Source of the DNA: Magnetospirillum sp.
GTDB taxonomy: Bacteria > Pseudomonadota > Alphaproteobacteria > CACIAM-22H2
Length of the DNA stretch: 64,000 bases
Direction of reading: 5' to 3'
Assembly (NCBI GenBank): GCA_027532905.1
Contig: JAPZUA010000004.1
Span: forward strand, 23,501-87,500
Numbering within the stretch: the stretch's first letter is position 1; every line of letters begins with the position of its first letter. Below, piece by piece: positions 38,696-47,759 of the stretch. The notes under the pieces are model-generated. The model saw only the letters and a program-made list of their open reading frames with translations, was not told the DNA's origin and did no database searches. The position numbers and the translations under genes are program-made.

Positions 38696-40489
38696 TTACG
38701 GCGCGCGCGGCTGACCGCGCAGGCTGCGCCAAGCATTGGCCAAGCGCTGCAGAGCGCGCAACACCGGCAGGCGCTCGTCGGGCGCTTCGAGTTCAAGGCC
38801 GACTTTGGTCGCGCGGCCGCGCGCGATGGCACCCACGACGAGTTCAACCGGCCCCAGTGCGACGCGGTCGCCAGGGATAGCGTCGGGGCCGAGGCGCTCG
38901 GCGAGGAAATCGGCGAGCGTCTGCTCGGCGTTGGGCGCTTCGAACGGCACGCCGTACTGCGCGCACAAAACGCCAAGCTTCACGTCGCCCGCAAACACGA
39001 ACTCGCCCATGTCGTCGATATTCTTGCGCCGCACCGGGCGCGGTGCGAACAGCCGATCGAGATCGATCGACTGTTCGGGCGGCACGAGGGCGATGATCTG
39101 GTCGCCGACGCTGAGCCGCTCGAGTTCTTGGCGATTGAGCAGCGTACCCGCACGGATCACCGCGATGATGCGGGCACGCCTTGGCAGCGGCAGATCCGTG
39201 AAGGGCCGGTCGAGGGCCGGGCTGTGCTCGGCCACGCGCCAGCTTGCCGCGTCGCGGTCGGCCACCAGCGGCAGGTCGATGTCGGTGCGCTCGGTCTTGT
39301 CGATCTGCGGCGGCAATGCGAGCCCCAGAAAGCGAGCGGCAATGCCGACGGTCCAGCCCTGCACCACGAGCGAAACGAGCACGACGACGAAGGCGACGTT
39401 GAAAAATATTTCGGCGTCGCGCACGCCTGCGATGACCGGGATCGAGGCGAGAAAGATCGGTACGGCGCCGCGTAAGCCCACCCACGAGATGAAGGTCTTT
39501 TCGCGCCAGTCGAATTTCGCGGGCAGCAAGCACAAAAATACCGCCGCCGGGCGGGCAATAAGCACCAGCGCCACAGCGATCGCGATCTCGGCCCCTACAT
39601 GCTGCAACAGCTTCGATGGAGTCACGAGCAAGCCCAGCATCAGGAACATCACAATCTGCGATATCCAGGCGAGCCCGTCGTGGAAACGCAGGATCGTCGC
39701 CTGCGCACGGTGGCGCCGGTTGCCAAGCACGAGGCCCGCAAGATAGACGGCCAGGAAGCCCGACGCGTCGAGCGATTGGGCGGCCGCGAAAATCGACACG
39801 GCAAAAGCAGCGCACAGCACCGGGTAGAGCCCGCCCGCAAGTTCGGCGCGGTTAACGAGCCAGACGAGCACGAAGCCGCCTGCAATGCCGATCGCAGCCC
39901 CGCCCAGCATCTGCTTGAGGAAGAACAGGCCGAGCGTCCAATCGAGCGGGGCCGGATGCAGCAGATATTCGACGCACGCGATCGTCAGAAACACCGCCAT
40001 CGGATCGTTGAGGCCGCTTTCGACCTCGAGCGTGGCGGCCACGCGCTTGTTGATTTCGGTCCCGCGCGCGTTGAGCAGCAGGAAGACGGCCGCCGCATCG
40101 GTCGATGCGACGACCGCACCCACGAGAAACGCCGCGATCGGCGACATCGACAGCGTGACGAACGCGACGGCGCCCACGATGGTGGCGGTTATCGCCACGC
40201 CGAGCGTGGCGAGCACGAAGGCCGGCTTGACCGCAAGCCGGATCGTCTGGCGCGAGGTGCGCAACGCGCCGTCGAACAGGATGATCGCAAGCGCCACCGA
40301 GCCCACGAGATAGGTGAGCTTGAAATCGCCGAACGCAACGCCGCCCGGCCCGTCTTCGCCCGCGAGCATGCCGAGCCCCAAAAACACGAGCAGCAACGGT
40401 GCCCCCAGGCGCGACGAGAACATGCCGGCCAGGATGCTGAGCACCACCAGAAATCCGCCCAACAAGATCGCTTGGTTGATCTGCTCCAC
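38696..40489 (-). CDS. CPA1-type potassium/proton antiporter (NhaP2/CvrA-like) with TrkA-C domain
   Basis: A protein of about 597 residues starting at GTG 40489 (VEQINQAILLGGFLVVLSILAGMF). The membrane part (about 1-395) has the NhaP2 pattern: GLGMLAGEDGPGGVAFGDF, ALAIILFDGALRTS, AVVASTDAAAVFLLL (the ion-binding TD pair) and TLEVESGLNDPMAVFLT. Also present is the GLRGAVPIFLASIPVI motif of helix 10. A cytoplasmic TrkA-C domain follows (RARIIAVIRAGTLLNRQELERLSVGDQIIALVPPE). C-terminal to this is a CorC/HlyC-like transporter-associated segment (GEFVFAGDVKLGVLCAQYGV). It probably exports K+ in exchange for protons and is gated by nucleotides or pH. It is divergent from the methyltransferase-ispE operon. 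Confidence 0.92.
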   Translation of the reverse strand: MEQINQAILLGGFLVVLSILAGMFSSRLGAPLLLVFLGLGMLAGEDGPGGVAFGDFKLTYLVGSVALAIILFDGALRTSRQTIRLAVKPAFVLATLGVAITATIVGAVAFVTLSMSPIAAFLVGAVVASTDAAAVFLLLNARGTEINKRVAATLEVESGLNDPMAVFLTIACVEYLLHPAPLDWTLGLFFLKQMLGGAAIGIAGGFVLVWLVNRAELAGGLYPVLCAAFAVSIFAAAQSLDASGFLAVYLAGLVLGNRRHRAQATILRFHDGLAWISQIVMFLMLGLLVTPSKLLQHVGAEIAIAVALVLIARPAAVFLCLLPAKFDWREKTFISWVGLRGAVPIFLASIPVIAGVRDAEIFFNVAFVVVLVSLVVQGWTVGIAARFLGLALPPQIDKTERTDIDLPLVADRDAASWRVAEHSPALDRPFTDLPLPRRARIIAVIRAGTLLNRQELERLSVGDQIIALVPPEQSIDLDRLFAPRPVRRKNIDDMGEFVFAGDVKLGVLCAQYGVPFEAPNAEQTLADFLAERLGPDAIPGDRVALGPVELVVGAIARGRATKVGLELEAPDERLPVLRALQRLANAWRSLRGQPRAP

Positions 40490-40605
40490 GTTTGCGTCCC
40501 TTTCCGCCTCCCGCGCACATCCTAGACGCGATTGCGCCGAAATTGGGAGCCGTACTTGATCCGACACTTGCCCTTGTGCGGCTGACGGCAGAAACTGCGC
40601 CCGTC

Positions 40606-41337
40606 ATGTGGTCCGACGTCGTCGATTTGCGGGATTTCTACGCAAGCCCCCTGGGCCGTACCGCGCGTCGGCTCATCGACGCGCGCCTACAGGAGATTTG
40701 GCCCGACGCGGCCGGTCAAGCGGTCCTCGGGCTCGGCTATGCGGTCCCCTATCTGCGCAATTGGCGCGGCAACGCCGCACGCTGCCTTGCCATGATGCCG
40801 GCCCCGCAGGGCGTGCTGCATTGGCCGCCCGAGGGGCCCAACGCCACGAGCCTCGTCGAAGAAGAAGCGCTGCCGCTGGCGGACATGTCGGTCGACCGCG
40901 TGCTGCTCGTGCACGCGATCGAGCATGCGGAATCGCTGCGGCCGTTTCTGCGCGAGGTGTGGCGCGTGCTGTCGGGCAGCGGGCGCGTGCTGATCGTGGT
41001 GCCCAACCGGCGCGGCATCTGGGCGCGCCTCGACCGCACGCCGTTCGGCCACGGCCACCCTTACACCTCCGGCCAGCTGCAGCGCCTGCTGCGCGACAAT
41101 CTGTTCGTGCCGCAGCAGACGCGCAATTGCCTGTTCGTGCCGCCGCTGTCGGGAAGCCTGTGGCTGTCTTCGGCGCGCGCGTGGGAGCGAATAGGCGCAC
41201 GGCTGTTTCCGGCACTCGCGGGTGTTACGATCGTCGAAGCGAGCAAAACGCTTTATGCGCCCGCACCCACGCGGCAGCGGGCCCGCGCCCGGGCGCGCGC
41301 CGCACCTGCCGCCGCCGAGCTTGCGCGCACGCGATGA
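40606..41337 (+). CDS. SAM-dependent class I methyltransferase
   Basis: A 243-aa protein. It opens MWSDVVDLRDFYASPLGRTARRLIDARLQEIWP, a start shared by a group of alphaproteobacterial methyltransferases. The SAM site is VLGLGYAVPYL (motif I, GxGxxxP-like), followed by the acidic LPLADMSVDRVLLVHAIEHAESL (motif II-III) and RPFLREVWRVLSGSGRVLIVVPNRRGIW. The C-terminal 20 residues are Arg/Ala-rich. I chose ATG 40606 over an upstream in-frame start because the conserved block begins there. It overlaps ispE by 4 nt. The target molecule is not known. Confidence 0.88.
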   Translation: MWSDVVDLRDFYASPLGRTARRLIDARLQEIWPDAAGQAVLGLGYAVPYLRNWRGNAARCLAMMPAPQGVLHWPPEGPNATSLVEEEALPLADMSVDRVLLVHAIEHAESLRPFLREVWRVLSGSGRVLIVVPNRRGIWARLDRTPFGHGHPYTSGQLQRLLRDNLFVPQQTRNCLFVPPLSGSLWLSSARAWERIGARLFPALAGVTIVEASKTLYAPAPTRQRARARARAAPAAAELARTR

Positions 41338-42212
41338 TCGTCGAAGCGGCACCGGCCAAGCTCAATCTCAGTCTGCAGGTCGTCGGCCGACGCGCCGACG
41401 GCTACCATCTGCTCGACGGGCTCGTCGCCTTTGCCGATATCGGCGACGTCGTTGCGGCGGAAGCGGCCGACGCGACAAGTCTTGCGATCGAGGGCCCGTT
41501 TGCGGCCGGCCTATCGGCGGGGCCGGACAATCTCGTGCTGCGCGCGGGCGCCGCCTTGGAAGCGGACACAAGCACAGCCGCCCTGCGGTTGGTCAAGAAC
41601 CTGCCCGTCGCCAGCGGCATTGGCGGCGGCTCGGCAGACGCCGCCGCCGCTTTGCGCGCCCTCCAGCGTCTCTGGCGCCTCGACCTGTCGCCAAGCCAGC
41701 TGCATGCGATCGCAGCACGCCTCGGTGCGGACGTGCCGATGTGCCTGGCGAGCCAGCCCTGCTGGATTGCGGGTGTGGGCGACATTCTCGACCCACTCCC
41801 CGAGTTGCCCGAAGCAGGGCTGATCCTTGCCAATCCGGGCATTGCGCTGGCCACGCCGCTTGTGTTCCAGCGCCGCAGCGGCGGCTTTTCGGCACCCAAA
41901 CGCTTTGCGATTCCGCTGACGGCGGCCGCTTTGGCGCAAAGCCTGGCCGCGACCGACAATGACCTCACCGAGGCTGCCGAGGCTTGCGTGCCCGAGATTG
42001 CGGCCTTGCGCGGCCAGCTTGCTTCCCTGCCGGGCGCACTGCTTTCCCGCATGTCCGGCAGCGGGGCCACGTGTTTTGCGCTGTTTGCCAGCCGGGCGGC
42101 AGCTGAAGCGGCTTTGGCCCCCCTCAAAGCCGCGATTCCGGCCGGGTGGTGGGCCGCCTCTGGGGGGTGGCATAAGGGGTCTGCAAGCGCCGTTGTCGCC
42201 CGCCATCCTTGA
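41334..42212 (+). CDS. ispE: 4-diphosphocytidyl-2-C-methyl-D-erythritol kinase
   Basis: A 292-aa GHMP kinase that phosphorylates CDP-methylerythritol in the MEP route to isoprenoid precursors. Motif 1: [30 protein letters not shown]-binding motif 2: [19 protein letters not shown], with the catalytic Asp soon after in GADVPMCL. Motif 3: [14 protein letters not shown]. The ATG at 41334 overlaps the stop of the methyltransferase gene (ATGA), a coupled pair. It is followed after 43 nt by gmd. The C-terminus ends in a short low-complexity stretch. Confidence 0.96.
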   Translation: MIVEAAPAKLNLSLQVVGRRADGYHLLDGLVAFADIGDVVAAEAADATSLAIEGPFAAGLSAGPDNLVLRAGAALEADTSTAALRLVKNLPVASGIGGGSADAAAALRALQRLWRLDLSPSQLHAIAARLGADVPMCLASQPCWIAGVGDILDPLPELPEAGLILANPGIALATPLVFQRRSGGFSAPKRFAIPLTAAALAQSLAATDNDLTEAAEACVPEIAALRGQLASLPGALLSRMSGSGATCFALFASRAAAEAALAPLKAAIPAGWWAASGGWHKGSASAVVARHP

Positions 42213-42255
42213 TGCTAAACCCCTCCCCTCCCACGTATCTTTGCTGGAAAAAATC

Positions 42256-43326
42256 ATGTCGAAACCCGTGGCACTCATTACCGGGATCACCGGCCAAGAC
42301 GGCGCCTATCTGGCCGAATTGCTGCTGCAGAAGGGCTATATCGTCCACGGCGTGAAGCGCCGGTCCTCGTCGTTCAATACGGCGCGCGTCGACCATCTCT
42401 ATGCCGACCGGCACGAGCACGGCGTGCGGTTTTTCATGCATTACGGCGACTTGACCGACGCCACGAACCTGATCCGCTTGGTCCAGCAGACCCAGCCGAC
42501 CGAGATCTACAATCTCGCGGCCCAGAGCCATGTGGCCGTGAGCTTCGAAACGCCCGAATATACGGCCAATTCCGACGGAATCGGCACGCTGCGCTTGCTC
42601 GAAGCGATCCGCATCCTCGGCATGGAAAAGACCGCGCGTTTCTATCAGGCGAGTACCTCGGAGCTCTACGGCCTCGTGCAAGAGCGCCCGCAGAAGGAAA
42701 CCACCCCCTTCCGCCCGCGCAGCCCCTATGCCGCCGCCAAGCTCTATGCCTACTGGATCACGGTCAACTACCGCGAAGCCTACGGCATGCACGCCTCGAA
42801 CGGCATTCTGTTCAACCACGAAGGCCCGACGCGCGGCGAAACCTTCGTCACGCGCAAGATCTCGCGTGCGGTTGCCGCCATCAAGCTCGGTTTCCAGAAG
42901 AAGCTCTATCTCGGCAACATCGACAGCTACCGCGACTGGGGCCATGCGCGCGACTACGTCGAAGGCATGTGGCTGATGCTGCAGCAGGCCGAACCGGACG
43001 ACTACGTGCTGGCCACCGGCGAAACCCAAACCGTTCGCGAATTCGTGAATATCGCGTTTGCGCAGATCGGCCGGCCCATCGAATGGCGCGGCAAGGGCGT
43101 GGACGAACAGGGCGTGGACGCCAAGACCGGCGAGGTCCTCGTCGAGATCGATCCGCGCTATTTCCGGCCGACGGAAGTCGATTTCCTGTTGGGCGACCCG
43201 TCGAAGGCGCGCGCCAAGCTCGGCTGGAAGCACAAGATCGGCTTCAAACAGCTGGTCGAGGAAATGGTTGCCTCGGACCTCAAACTCGTCGAGCGCGAGA
43301 GCCATCGCAATGACCGCAACGCCTGA
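42256..43326 (+). CDS. gmd: GDP-mannose 4,6-dehydratase
   Basis: A 356-aa SDR enzyme that converts GDP-mannose to GDP-4-keto-6-deoxymannose. The Rossmann motif is [19 protein letters not shown]. The Gmd-specific loop is [19 protein letters not shown]. The catalytic set is the Ser/Thr region [10 protein letters not shown] plus Tyr and Lys in [31 protein letters not shown] and [15 protein letters not shown] are also hallmark stretches. It starts at ATG 42256; the longer open frame upstream overlaps ispE and is not conserved. It overlaps fcl by 17 nt, and together they make GDP-L-fucose or related deoxysugars for surface glycans. Confidence 0.97.
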   Translation: MSKPVALITGITGQDGAYLAELLLQKGYIVHGVKRRSSSFNTARVDHLYADRHEHGVRFFMHYGDLTDATNLIRLVQQTQPTEIYNLAAQSHVAVSFETPEYTANSDGIGTLRLLEAIRILGMEKTARFYQASTSELYGLVQERPQKETTPFRPRSPYAAAKLYAYWITVNYREAYGMHASNGILFNHEGPTRGETFVTRKISRAVAAIKLGFQKKLYLGNIDSYRDWGHARDYVEGMWLMLQQAEPDDYVLATGETQTVREFVNIAFAQIGRPIEWRGKGVDEQGVDAKTGEVLVEIDPRYFRPTEVDFLLGDPSKARAKLGWKHKIGFKQLVEEMVASDLKLVERESHRNDRNA

Positions 43327-44269
43327 GTTCGACCTCAAGGGAAAACGCGTCTTCGTCGCCGGCCACCGCGGCATGGTGGGTTCGGCCATCGTGCGCCGGC
43401 TGGCACGCGAAGACTGCACGGTGCTGACCGTGGCCAAGAGCGAGCTCGATCTCACGCGCCAGGACGCGGTCGAACGCTGGCTTGCCGCCCAGAAGCCCGA
43501 TGCGGTGTTTCTGGCGGCCGCGCGCGTGGGCGGCATTCACGCCAACAACACGCGACCGGCCGAATTCCTCTATCAGAATCTCGCGATCCAGAACGCCGTC
43601 ATCGACGGTGCCTACAAGGCGGGCGTCCGCAAACTCCTGTTCCTGGGCTCGACCTGCATCTATCCGCGCATGGCGCCGCAGCCTATCCACGAAGATTCGC
43701 TGCTGACCGGCCCGCTCGAGCCGACCAACGAATGGTACGCGATCGCCAAGATCGCGGGCCTCAAAATGTGCCAGGCCTACAAAAAGCAGTACGGCGTTGA
43801 TTTCATCGCCTGCATGCCGACCAATCTCTACGGCCCCAACGACAATTACGACCTCGAAATGAGCCATGTGCCGGCCGCCACGATCGTCAAGGTGCACCGC
43901 GCCAAACGCAACAACGAGCCGAACATCCCCGTTTGGGGCGACGGCACGCCCTTGCGCGAATTCATGCATGTCGACGACATGGCCGATGCGTGCGTGTTCC
44001 TGATGCGCAACTATTCGGGCCTCGACGCGTTCAATGTCGGCGTGGGCACCGACGTTTCGATCAAGACCTTCGTCGAGACCGTGTGCAAAGTAGCGGGCTA
44101 CAAGGGCACGCTCGCGTTCGACACGTCGCGCCCGAACGGCCCGCCGCGCAAACTGACCGACCCGTCGCGGCTGATGGCGCTCGGTTGGCGGCCCAAGATC
44201 GACCTCGAAACGGGCTTGGCCGACGCCTATCGCTGGTACGTCGAAAACGTCGCCGCGAAGGCCGCCTGA
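43310..44269 (+). CDS. fcl: GDP-L-fucose synthase (epimerase-reductase)
   Basis: A 319-aa SDR enzyme. The cofactor motif is [18 protein letters not shown]. Further motifs are [28 protein letters not shown] and [19 protein letters not shown]. The catalytic Tyr and Lys lie in [36 protein letters not shown] and [18 protein letters not shown] bind the substrate. It epimerises and reduces the Gmd product to GDP-L-fucose with NADPH. Its ATG lies inside the end of gmd (17-nt overlap), so the two steps are co-translated. No fucosyltransferase is next door. Confidence 0.97.
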   Translation: MTATPEFDLKGKRVFVAGHRGMVGSAIVRRLAREDCTVLTVAKSELDLTRQDAVERWLAAQKPDAVFLAAARVGGIHANNTRPAEFLYQNLAIQNAVIDGAYKAGVRKLLFLGSTCIYPRMAPQPIHEDSLLTGPLEPTNEWYAIAKIAGLKMCQAYKKQYGVDFIACMPTNLYGPNDNYDLEMSHVPAATIVKVHRAKRNNEPNIPVWGDGTPLREFMHVDDMADACVFLMRNYSGLDAFNVGVGTDVSIKTFVETVCKVAGYKGTLAFDTSRPNGPPRKLTDPSRLMALGWRPKIDLETGLADAYRWYVENVAAKAA

Positions 44270-44325
44270 CCCTCTCGACAAGGGCGCGCGGGCGGTCTAA
44301 AAACGCGGGCCTTGAAAGTCCTTGC

Positions 44326-44400
44326 TGGGGCGTCGCCAAGCGGTAAGGCATCGGTTTTTGGTACCGACATACCTAGGTTCGAATCCTAGCGCCCCAGCCA
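44326..44400 (+). tRNA. tRNA-Gln(TTG)
   Basis: A 75-nt gene with acceptor strand TGGGGCG, pairing with CGCCCCA, then G and an encoded CCA. The anticodon stem is TCGGT/ACCGA with loop TTTTGGT and anticodon TTG. GTTCGAATC marks the T arm. Stand-alone tRNA gene between fcl and ppk2. Confidence 0.97.
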
Positions 44401-44511
44401 ATTCTCCTTCTGCCGCAAGCCATTGGCTCCAATGTCAGGCTCGGCGTCATAATTGTGACGCGGGCTGCCGCGTAAAGTTTCGGGAAACCGGAAACGACGA
44501 GGCAGGCCCCC

Positions 44512-45435
44512 ATGAGCAGCGACCGGAACGACGCCAAAACCATCCACGAACGCGTGATGGCCGAAATGGCCGACAGCTTCGACGAGGAGCTTGAACTCGA
44601 GATCGACGATGGCCGCTTGGCCGCGATCATGGACGGCATGTCCGAACATCCGGAGCAGAACTCGATCGACCGGCGCATCTATTTCCGCGAGCTGTTCCGG
44701 CTGCAGAGCGAACTTGTGAAGCTGCAGGATTGGGTCGTCGACAAGAAGCTCAAGATCGTCGTGATCTTCGAAGGGCGCGATTCGGCCGGCAAGGGCGGGG
44801 CGATCAAGCGCATCACCCAGCGCCTCAATCCGCGCGTCTGCCGCGTGGCGGCCCTGCCCGCCCCCAACGAGCGCGAACGCACGCAATGGTATTTCCAGCG
44901 CTACGTGTCGCATCTGCCGGCGGGCGGCGAAATCGTGCTGTTCGACCGCTCCTGGTACAACAGGGCGGGTGTGGAACGCGTGATGGGCTTCTGCAACGAA
45001 GCGCAGGTCGAAGAATTTTTCCGCACCGTGCCGGAATTCGAGCGCATGCTCGTGCGCTCGGGCATCGTGCTCGTCAAATACTGGTTCTCGATCACCGACA
45101 GCGAGCAGCATCTGCGCTTCCAAATGCGCATCCACGATCCAATGAAACAGTGGAAACTGAGCCCGATGGATCTGCAGTCGCGCGTGCGCTGGGAGCAGTA
45201 CACGAAGGCCAAAGAAGCGATGCTGCAGCACACCCATATTCCGGAAGCGCCGTGGTGGGTCGTGGAGGCCGTCGACAAGAAGCGCGCGCGCCTCAACTGC
45301 ATCAGCCATCTGCTGAGCCAAATCCCGTACGGCGAGGTGCAGCACGAGCCGGTCGAACTGCCCGCCCGCGTCTACAATCCCGACTATATTCGCGGGCCCG
45401 TGCCGCGCGAGATGTACGTGCCGGCGATCTACTGA
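44512..45435 (+). CDS. ppk2: Polyphosphate kinase 2 (PPK2)
   Basis: A 307-aa protein. The P-loop is VVIFEGRDSAGKGGAIKRIT (Walker A about 88-96). Walker B is GGEIVLFDRSWYNRAGVERVMGF, with the lid module arginines (NPRVCRVAALPAPNERERTQWYFQRY) between them. The end carries AKEAMLQHTHIPEAPWWVVEAVDKKRARLNCISHLL. These are the one-domain class I PPK2 features; such enzymes mostly phosphorylate GDP or ADP from polyphosphate. The N-terminal 50 residues are acidic and not conserved. Monocistronic; the ynjD-type gene converges with a 14-nt gap. Confidence 0.95.
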   Translation: MSSDRNDAKTIHERVMAEMADSFDEELELEIDDGRLAAIMDGMSEHPEQNSIDRRIYFRELFRLQSELVKLQDWVVDKKLKIVVIFEGRDSAGKGGAIKRITQRLNPRVCRVAALPAPNERERTQWYFQRYVSHLPAGGEIVLFDRSWYNRAGVERVMGFCNEAQVEEFFRTVPEFERMLVRSGIVLVKYWFSITDSEQHLRFQMRIHDPMKQWKLSPMDLQSRVRWEQYTKAKEAMLQHTHIPEAPWWVVEAVDKKRARLNCISHLLSQIPYGEVQHEPVELPARVYNPDYIRGPVPREMYVPAIY

Positions 45436-45449
45436 CGGAAGCTTTCGCG

Positions 45450-46085
45450 TCAGGCGAAATTCTCGAGCGTGCGCACAACGCCGCCCGCCGCAACGGCATC
45501 TTGGCTGTCGTGGGTAACCATGAGGCACGGCAGCTTGCGCTCGCGCACATGCGCAAACACGAATTCACGCATCTGCGCGCGCAGATCGGCGTCGAGCTTG
45601 CCGAACGGCTCGTCGAGCAGGATCGCCGCAGGCTCGGCCAGCAACGCGCGCATGAGCGCCACGCGCTGGCGCTGGCCGCCCGACAAAGTCGCCGGATCGC
45701 GCACGGCAAAGCCAGCGAGGCCTGCGGCTGCAAGCGCTTCTTCGATGCGGGCACGGCGGTCGTTTGCGTCGGCGCGCAGACCGAAACCGAGATTGGCGCC
45801 GACCGACAGATGCGGAAACAAGAGATCGTCCTGGAACAGGATGCCGATGCGGCGACGCTCGGGCGGCAAGGCGCTGATCTCGACGCCGTCGAGCCGCACC
45901 GAGCCGCGCGCTGCAAGGCCCGGCGCCAGGGTGCCGCAGGCATAGGCGAGCAGGCTCGATTTGCCTGTCCCCGAAGCGCCCATCACAGTCGCGATTTCGC
46001 CGGGTGCGATGGCGAGCGAGAAATCAGCGACCAGCACGCGCGGCCCTGCCGCCAAGCGCACATGTTCGAATACAAGGCCGCTCAT
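45450..46085 (-). CDS. ynjD: ABC transporter ATP-binding protein, YnjD type
   Basis: A 211-aa ATPase. Walker A is VMGASGTGKSSLLAYACG, the Q-loop is IGILFQDDLLFPHLSV, the signature is TLSGGQRQRVALMRALL and Walker B is PAAILLDEPFGKLDAD. The H-loop is LMVTHDSQDA. Single-domain size and neighbours (a fused permease and a periplasmic binding protein in this order) match the E. coli YnjBCD set. That system resembles thiamine and iron/sulfate importers, but its substrate has not been settled. The start at 46085 overlaps the permease stop by 4 nt. It is last of a four-gene operon led by a radical SAM gene. Confidence 0.9.
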   Translation of the reverse strand: MSGLVFEHVRLAAGPRVLVADFSLAIAPGEIATVMGASGTGKSSLLAYACGTLAPGLAARGSVRLDGVEISALPPERRRIGILFQDDLLFPHLSVGANLGFGLRADANDRRARIEEALAAAGLAGFAVRDPATLSGGQRQRVALMRALLAEPAAILLDEPFGKLDADLRAQMREFVFAHVRERKLPCLMVTHDSQDAVAAGGVVRTLENFA

Positions 46086-47758
46086 CTCAGCCCCCGTCGA
46101 TCGCGAAACAAGAACGCGGGCACGGCCAGCGCCAAGCCGTAAGCCAGCAGCGGCAGCAGGGCCTGCAAAAACGCATAGACGCCGACGATGCGCCGATCGC
46201 CGCCCGAGGCGAGCGACACGGCCTCGGTCGCAAGGCTCGTGAGCCTGCCGCCGCCGCCCAGCACAGTCGGCAGATAAAGCCCGACGCTGACCGCAAAGCC
46301 GACGGCGGCGGCGACCAAGAGCGGGCGCAGCAGCAGCGGCAAGCGCACGGCGAAAAACACGCGCCATGGGGCTGCACCCAAGCACGCGGCGAGCTTGGCG
46401 TAGCGCGGATCGAGTGCGCGCCACGGATCGGCCAGCACCAGAAACACATACGGCAGCACGAACAGCAGATGGAACCATACGAGTGCCGCCCATGTGCCGT
46501 CCCAGCCCAGCCGCACCAAGAGGCTTTGCGCGCCGAGCAGGAACGAGATCTGCGGCACCAGCAGCGGCAGATAGAGCGCCCACAAAGCCGAAGGCCCCGC
46601 CGCACGCTGGCGGCGCGTCTCGTTTTCAAGGCACAGACAAACAAGCACGAGTGCAGCGACGGTCGCCGCCGCCGCGACCGACAAGGTCGTGGCGGCAGGC
46701 TCGGCAAGGCGTCCGGCTGCGCGCATCCAGTTGTCGAAGCTCCAGCGTTCGGGCAATGCGTGCGGAAAGCGCCACGCCGTTGCGACCGACCACAGTGCCA
46801 TCGCCGCAACGCAAACGGCATTGATCGCGGCAACGGCGACCAGCGTGGCACGGGCGACCGGTGCCGCATGTTCGAGGGTGCGGCCCCGCGTGCCGTCGGC
46901 AAGCCACGGACGTGCCAGATGCGCAACTGCCGCTTCGCCGAGCCGCCAAAGGCCGATCGCACCGGCAACAAGCAACAGCTGAAGACTGGCCGCCGCCATT
47001 GCCGGCAAAAACAGATCGAGCAGCGGATCGTTGGCCCAACGCACGGCGAGTACAGCCAAAGGCGGCGGGTTCGACGGCCCGAGGATCAACGCCACATCGA
47101 CCGCAGACAGCGAAAACGCCAGCACCGCGTAGATCGGCAAACGGATCTGCGGATAGAGCTGCGGCAGAATCGCCTTTAGCCACGCGGCAAACGGCGAATA
47201 GCCAAGCGTGCGCGCCGTTGCCATTGTGGCTGTCGCCGCGATCTGCCCGTGGGCGGCAACCGCCATCAGCAGCAGATAGGGCGCTTCCTTGAGTACCAGG
47301 CCCAGCACGAGCGCAATCCCCGCTGAATCGCCCACGCTCGCGAAATCGGGCGGGCGCGTCCAGCCGGTGAGTTCCGGCGACACGAGCCGAACGAGCCAGC
47401 CCGAGGGAGCAATCAGAAACGCAAAGCCGAGTGCGATCGCCGCGTGCGGCGTGGCCAGCAGCGGTGCGAGCAATCGCTCGGCGCTGCGGAAGATTGGCCT
47501 TCCATGGGCCGCCGCACAGAAGCCCAAGGCAAGCCCAAGCGAAATCAGGCTTGCGGCAAACCCGGTGCCGAGGGTCAATACAACGCTGCCCGCCAAACCC
47601 GGCTGATCGAACAGGCGTTCGAAAACCCGGAAACCGATTTGCGTTTCGCCCAGAGCAGGCAGATAGCCGAAGGCAGGCAGCAGCGTGAAAACAAGACCCG
47701 CCGCAACCGGCCCCAAAAACAACGCAAGCGTCAGATAAGGGACGACACCAAGCGCCAT
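46082..47758 (-). CDS. ynjC: ABC transporter permease, fused two-domain YnjC type
   Basis: A 558-aa membrane protein with two tandem permease halves of about six helices each. Each half carries an EAA-type loop: the first is ATARTLGYSPFAAWLKAILPQLYPQI, the second AKLAACLGAAPWRVFFAVRLPLLLRP. Both halves contain the expected Gly seven residues after the Ala motif. Fusion of the two permease domains in one chain is shared with ThiP and YnjC; together with the separate small ATPase and the YnjB-like binding protein, YnjC fits best. It starts 1 nt after the binding-protein stop. Confidence 0.9.
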   Translation of the reverse strand: MALGVVPYLTLALFLGPVAAGLVFTLLPAFGYLPALGETQIGFRVFERLFDQPGLAGSVVLTLGTGFAASLISLGLALGFCAAAHGRPIFRSAERLLAPLLATPHAAIALGFAFLIAPSGWLVRLVSPELTGWTRPPDFASVGDSAGIALVLGLVLKEAPYLLLMAVAAHGQIAATATMATARTLGYSPFAAWLKAILPQLYPQIRLPIYAVLAFSLSAVDVALILGPSNPPPLAVLAVRWANDPLLDLFLPAMAAASLQLLLVAGAIGLWRLGEAAVAHLARPWLADGTRGRTLEHAAPVARATLVAVAAINAVCVAAMALWSVATAWRFPHALPERWSFDNWMRAAGRLAEPAATTLSVAAAATVAALVLVCLCLENETRRQRAAGPSALWALYLPLLVPQISFLLGAQSLLVRLGWDGTWAALVWFHLLFVLPYVFLVLADPWRALDPRYAKLAACLGAAPWRVFFAVRLPLLLRPLLVAAAVGFAVSVGLYLPTVLGGGGRLTSLATEAVSLASGGDRRIVGVYAFLQALLPLLAYGLALAVPAFLFRDRRGLR

Positions 47759-47759
47759 G